Assembly: GCA_910578765.1 (NCBI GenBank)
Contig: CAJTRW010000001.1
Coordinates: 19,792 to 83,791, forward strand
DNA: 64,000 bases
From: an uncultured Christensenella sp.
GTDB taxonomy: Bacteria; Bacillota; Clostridia; Christensenellales; Borkfalkiaceae
Direction of reading: 5' to 3'
Shown: piece by piece, positions 62,253 through 64,000 of the stretch
Numbering within the stretch: the stretch's first letter is position 1
How the letters are laid out: every line of letters starts with the position of its first letter
Position numbers and translations under genes: made by a program
The notes under the pieces: model-generated
Databases searched by the model: none
Told to the model about the DNA's origin: nothing
The model's input: the letters and a program-made list of their open reading frames with translations, nothing else

Positions 62253-64000
62253 AAACTACTCCGGTAAACCAGGAAGCAAACCCTCTTGCGTCAACTTCGA
62301 GTAATTGGTTCCAATATTCGTCAAAGTTGCTTTTGTCTTCTTCCAGCTCTATATACGGTTGTCTCCAATCGTTCAGCGTATCTTCGTCTATCAAAACCAT
62401 AGGGCGCTCCACATATAAAAACGTACCCGTATAATTGCCGCCGTAATTGTAATTATGTGTTATTTGCTCCCAGTTGTCTTTTTCAATAAAAACAGTAGGC
62501 GCGGTGAACGTCAGATAGGTTTCGTAAAAATACTCGTCGTTGAACAGCGGAACGCTTTCCCATGTTTCGTCGCCGATACCGTAACACAAAACTTGTTGAT
62601 AATGATGGAAGAACTCGTGACATAACACCGTCAGGGAATATATTGAAAATTTATCTATATAAAGATTTATTTCTTCCTTACCTGCTACGCATTCACCCAC
62701 CGCCCTGTCGCCGCCAAACTGTTCCCCGCGGATTACGTTTACCTTGAAATCGTTATTTTCAACAAATTTGTAGGCTTCCCCTACATCTTGACCTATGACT
62801 TCTCCGTCTATATATGCGGCGTGCAGATGCCTTGCTATCTGCGTTATCTGGTCGTCGCTTATGTCTATTTCCGCCAAGGCGGAGCAACCGTCAAACGCAG
62901 ACGCATATATCTGCGCGCCTTCGGGAATACAAATTTTTTCAAGCGCCGTGCACGCGCCGAAGGCTCTGCTTTTTACTTCCTTTAAATTGCTGCCTTCTTC
63001 GAATTTTATTTCTTTCAATTGCGTGCAGCCGTAAAAAGCGTCGGTCCCCACCGTTTCCACTTCGGCGGGAATAGTTATTTTTTTTATGCCGCAGTTGATA
63101 AAGACGCCTATTTCCTTAACGTTGCGGCACTCTACCGTTTTAAGCTTAGGGCAATTTGCTATTGTCAGCGCGGGAACGGTGCGCTTTTTATACCCGAATT
63201 GTATTTCGCCGTCTACAATTTCAAACGCGCTTTCTCCGTCCTCGTATATTATCGACTCCAACTCGGGATTATCCGAAAAAGTCCCCGGCGGGATTAAGCT
63301 TACGGTATTGGGTATTACCAGCGATTTAAGCTTTGTATTGACAAAGCCTTCCAACATATTAACAAAATTACTGAAAGTTACAGCGTTTATTTCGGTATTA
63401 TTAAAATCTCGAATTCTGGTAACAAAATGTCCTTCGTACATATCCGCAACGATAACTTCTCCGTACACATAAGGATTAACAGCCCCGACGGGGAAAGCAT
63501 TCTCCTCTGCCGCCTCGTAATCCCCCTCATTTTCCCAATAAGTTTTCCAACTTTCTTCTGCTATACATTCACCACCGGAAAACTTATAAAACAGTTTATC
63601 CGCAGTATGATAGCGATATGCGGCGTAAAGATTTGCCGACTGCGTAAAAGTTTTGGGATATGTTATGAATTCTCCGTCGACAAGCCAACCGTCGAAACGG
63701 TAATCGTTTTTTGCAGTTAAGGGTTTATTTTTAAGCGTGAAGCTTTCGTTAAAATATTCGTCAGCGATATCGAACCCGCCGTTTTCCTCGAATGTGAGCT
63801 TATAGCGGTAAACGTTTACGGTGACTTTGCCGCTGATACTGTTATATTTTTGGGTATTAAACGGCGTAAACGTCCACTCTCGCTCCACGGTACCCACGCT
63901 GTCGGGATACACGGCTTCATCGGAAAATTTCAGCTCCCCTTCCACAGAAAATTCACCGCTCAAAATGCTTACGTCGGTGGATTCGCCGACGGCGATATTG
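62233..64000 (-). CDS. surface protein with InlB repeat, LRR_5 repeats and HExxH site (N-terminus outside window)
   Basis: At least 589 residues; the frame is open through the window end (a TTG at 63963 is not needed as start), so the gene is truncated by the window. Visible: beta-rich start, an InlB-type unit (YRFDGWLVDGEFITYPKTF...), then BspA-like LRR_5 repeats (VGTDAFYGCTQLKEIKFEEG, KSRAFGACTALEKICIPEG, YASAFDGCSALAEIDIS), and a C-terminal domain with SLTVLCHEFFHHYQQVL, an HExxH zinc site. Likely an extracellular metalloprotease-like adhesin. The N-terminal signal peptide cannot be judged. Confidence 0.75.
   Translation of the reverse strand, partial: NIAVGESTDVSILSGEFSVEGELKFSDEAVYPDSVGTVEREWTFTPFNTQKYNSISGKVTVNVYRYKLTFEENGGFDIADEYFNESFTLKNKPLTAKNDYRFDGWLVDGEFITYPKTFTQSANLYAAYRYHTADKLFYKFSGGECIAEESWKTYWENEGDYEAAEENAFPVGAVNPYVYGEVIVADMYEGHFVTRIRDFNNTEINAVTFSNFVNMLEGFVNTKLKSLVIPNTVSLIPPGTFSDNPELESIIYEDGESAFEIVDGEIQFGYKKRTVPALTIANCPKLKTVECRNVKEIGVFINCGIKKITIPAEVETVGTDAFYGCTQLKEIKFEEGSNLKEVKSRAFGACTALEKICIPEGAQIYASAFDGCSALAEIDISDDQITQIARHLHAAYIDGEVIGQDVGEAYKFVENNDFKVNVIRGEQFGGDRAVGECVAGKEEINLYIDKFSIYSLTVLCHEFFHHYQQVLCYGIGDETWESVPLFNDEYFYETYLTFTAPTVFIEKDNWEQITHNYNYGGNYTGTFLYVERPMVLIDEDTLNDWRQPYIELEEDKSNFDEYWNQLLEVDARGFASWFTGVVYEESFG

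Overview
The window looks like a chromosomal segment of a low-to-mid GC Gram-positive bacterium of the class Clostridia, probably an uncultured gut lineage; the genus is not identifiable from sequence alone. The reasons are a Firmicutes-type S10 operon, strong AGGAGG-type ribosome binding sites, many lipobox (xxGC/xxAC) secreted lipoproteins with Ig-like or InlB-like repeats, a potRABCD polyamine operon headed by an XRE-cupin regulator, no outer-membrane genes, and near-consensus sigma-A promoters with 17-nt spacers. All clear genes but one lie on the minus strand.

Layout. 1-4,223: start of the S10 ribosomal operon (rpsJ, rplC, rplD, rplW, rplB, rpsS, rplV, rpsC partial) behind a consensus promoter and a ~235-nt leader. 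4,326-8,586: a small orphan protein, two COG0523/CobW GTPases (one with a five-fold Cys/His-rich metal-binding repeat), a DUF2188 membrane protein and the tRNA t6A cyclase tcdA. 8,662-13,923: potD-potC-potB-potA and their XRE-cupin regulator, one operon. 13,944-15,870: secreted SGNH-hydrolase lipoprotein.

15,886-30,342 is the most interesting part. A five-gene operon encodes a radical SAM/SPASM enzyme, a large unknown protein (781 aa), a MinD-like ATPase with a KGGSGRTT P-loop, a second large unknown protein (809 aa) with a Cys cluster, and a TIR-domain protein. Directly upstream, from another consensus promoter, come an HD-RyR-SLOG protein and a membrane-anchored Rossmann protein with a RyR-like tail; divergently from the same intergenic region runs a polytopic membrane protein with a soluble tail. 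TIR (NAD+-derived signal production) next to SLOG and RyR (nucleotide-sensor folds) suggests a nucleotide-signalling defence or stress system that I cannot match to a named one.

30,352-42,986 is accessory DNA: a GH28 pectin-type hydrolase with an AEC transporter, an RHS polymorphic toxin with a predicted zinc-metalloprotease tip (HEFGH), a lipoprotein in the immunity position, a holin-like gene before it, a displaced RHS fragment, an internally deleted IS200/IS605 remnant, and an InlB-repeat lipoprotein with an HExxH site. 43,053-59,400: surface and stress cluster with Ig-like lipoproteins, two vWA membrane proteins, a DUF58 protein, a MoxR AAA+ ATPase, a membrane protein and a 1,547-aa InlB-repeat lipoprotein. 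59,702-64,000: rarA, a PaaI-type thioesterase with an operator-like palindrome at its promoter, a small membrane protein, and a truncated (at the window end) LRR/zincin surface protein. I saw no tRNA, rRNA or CRISPR array.
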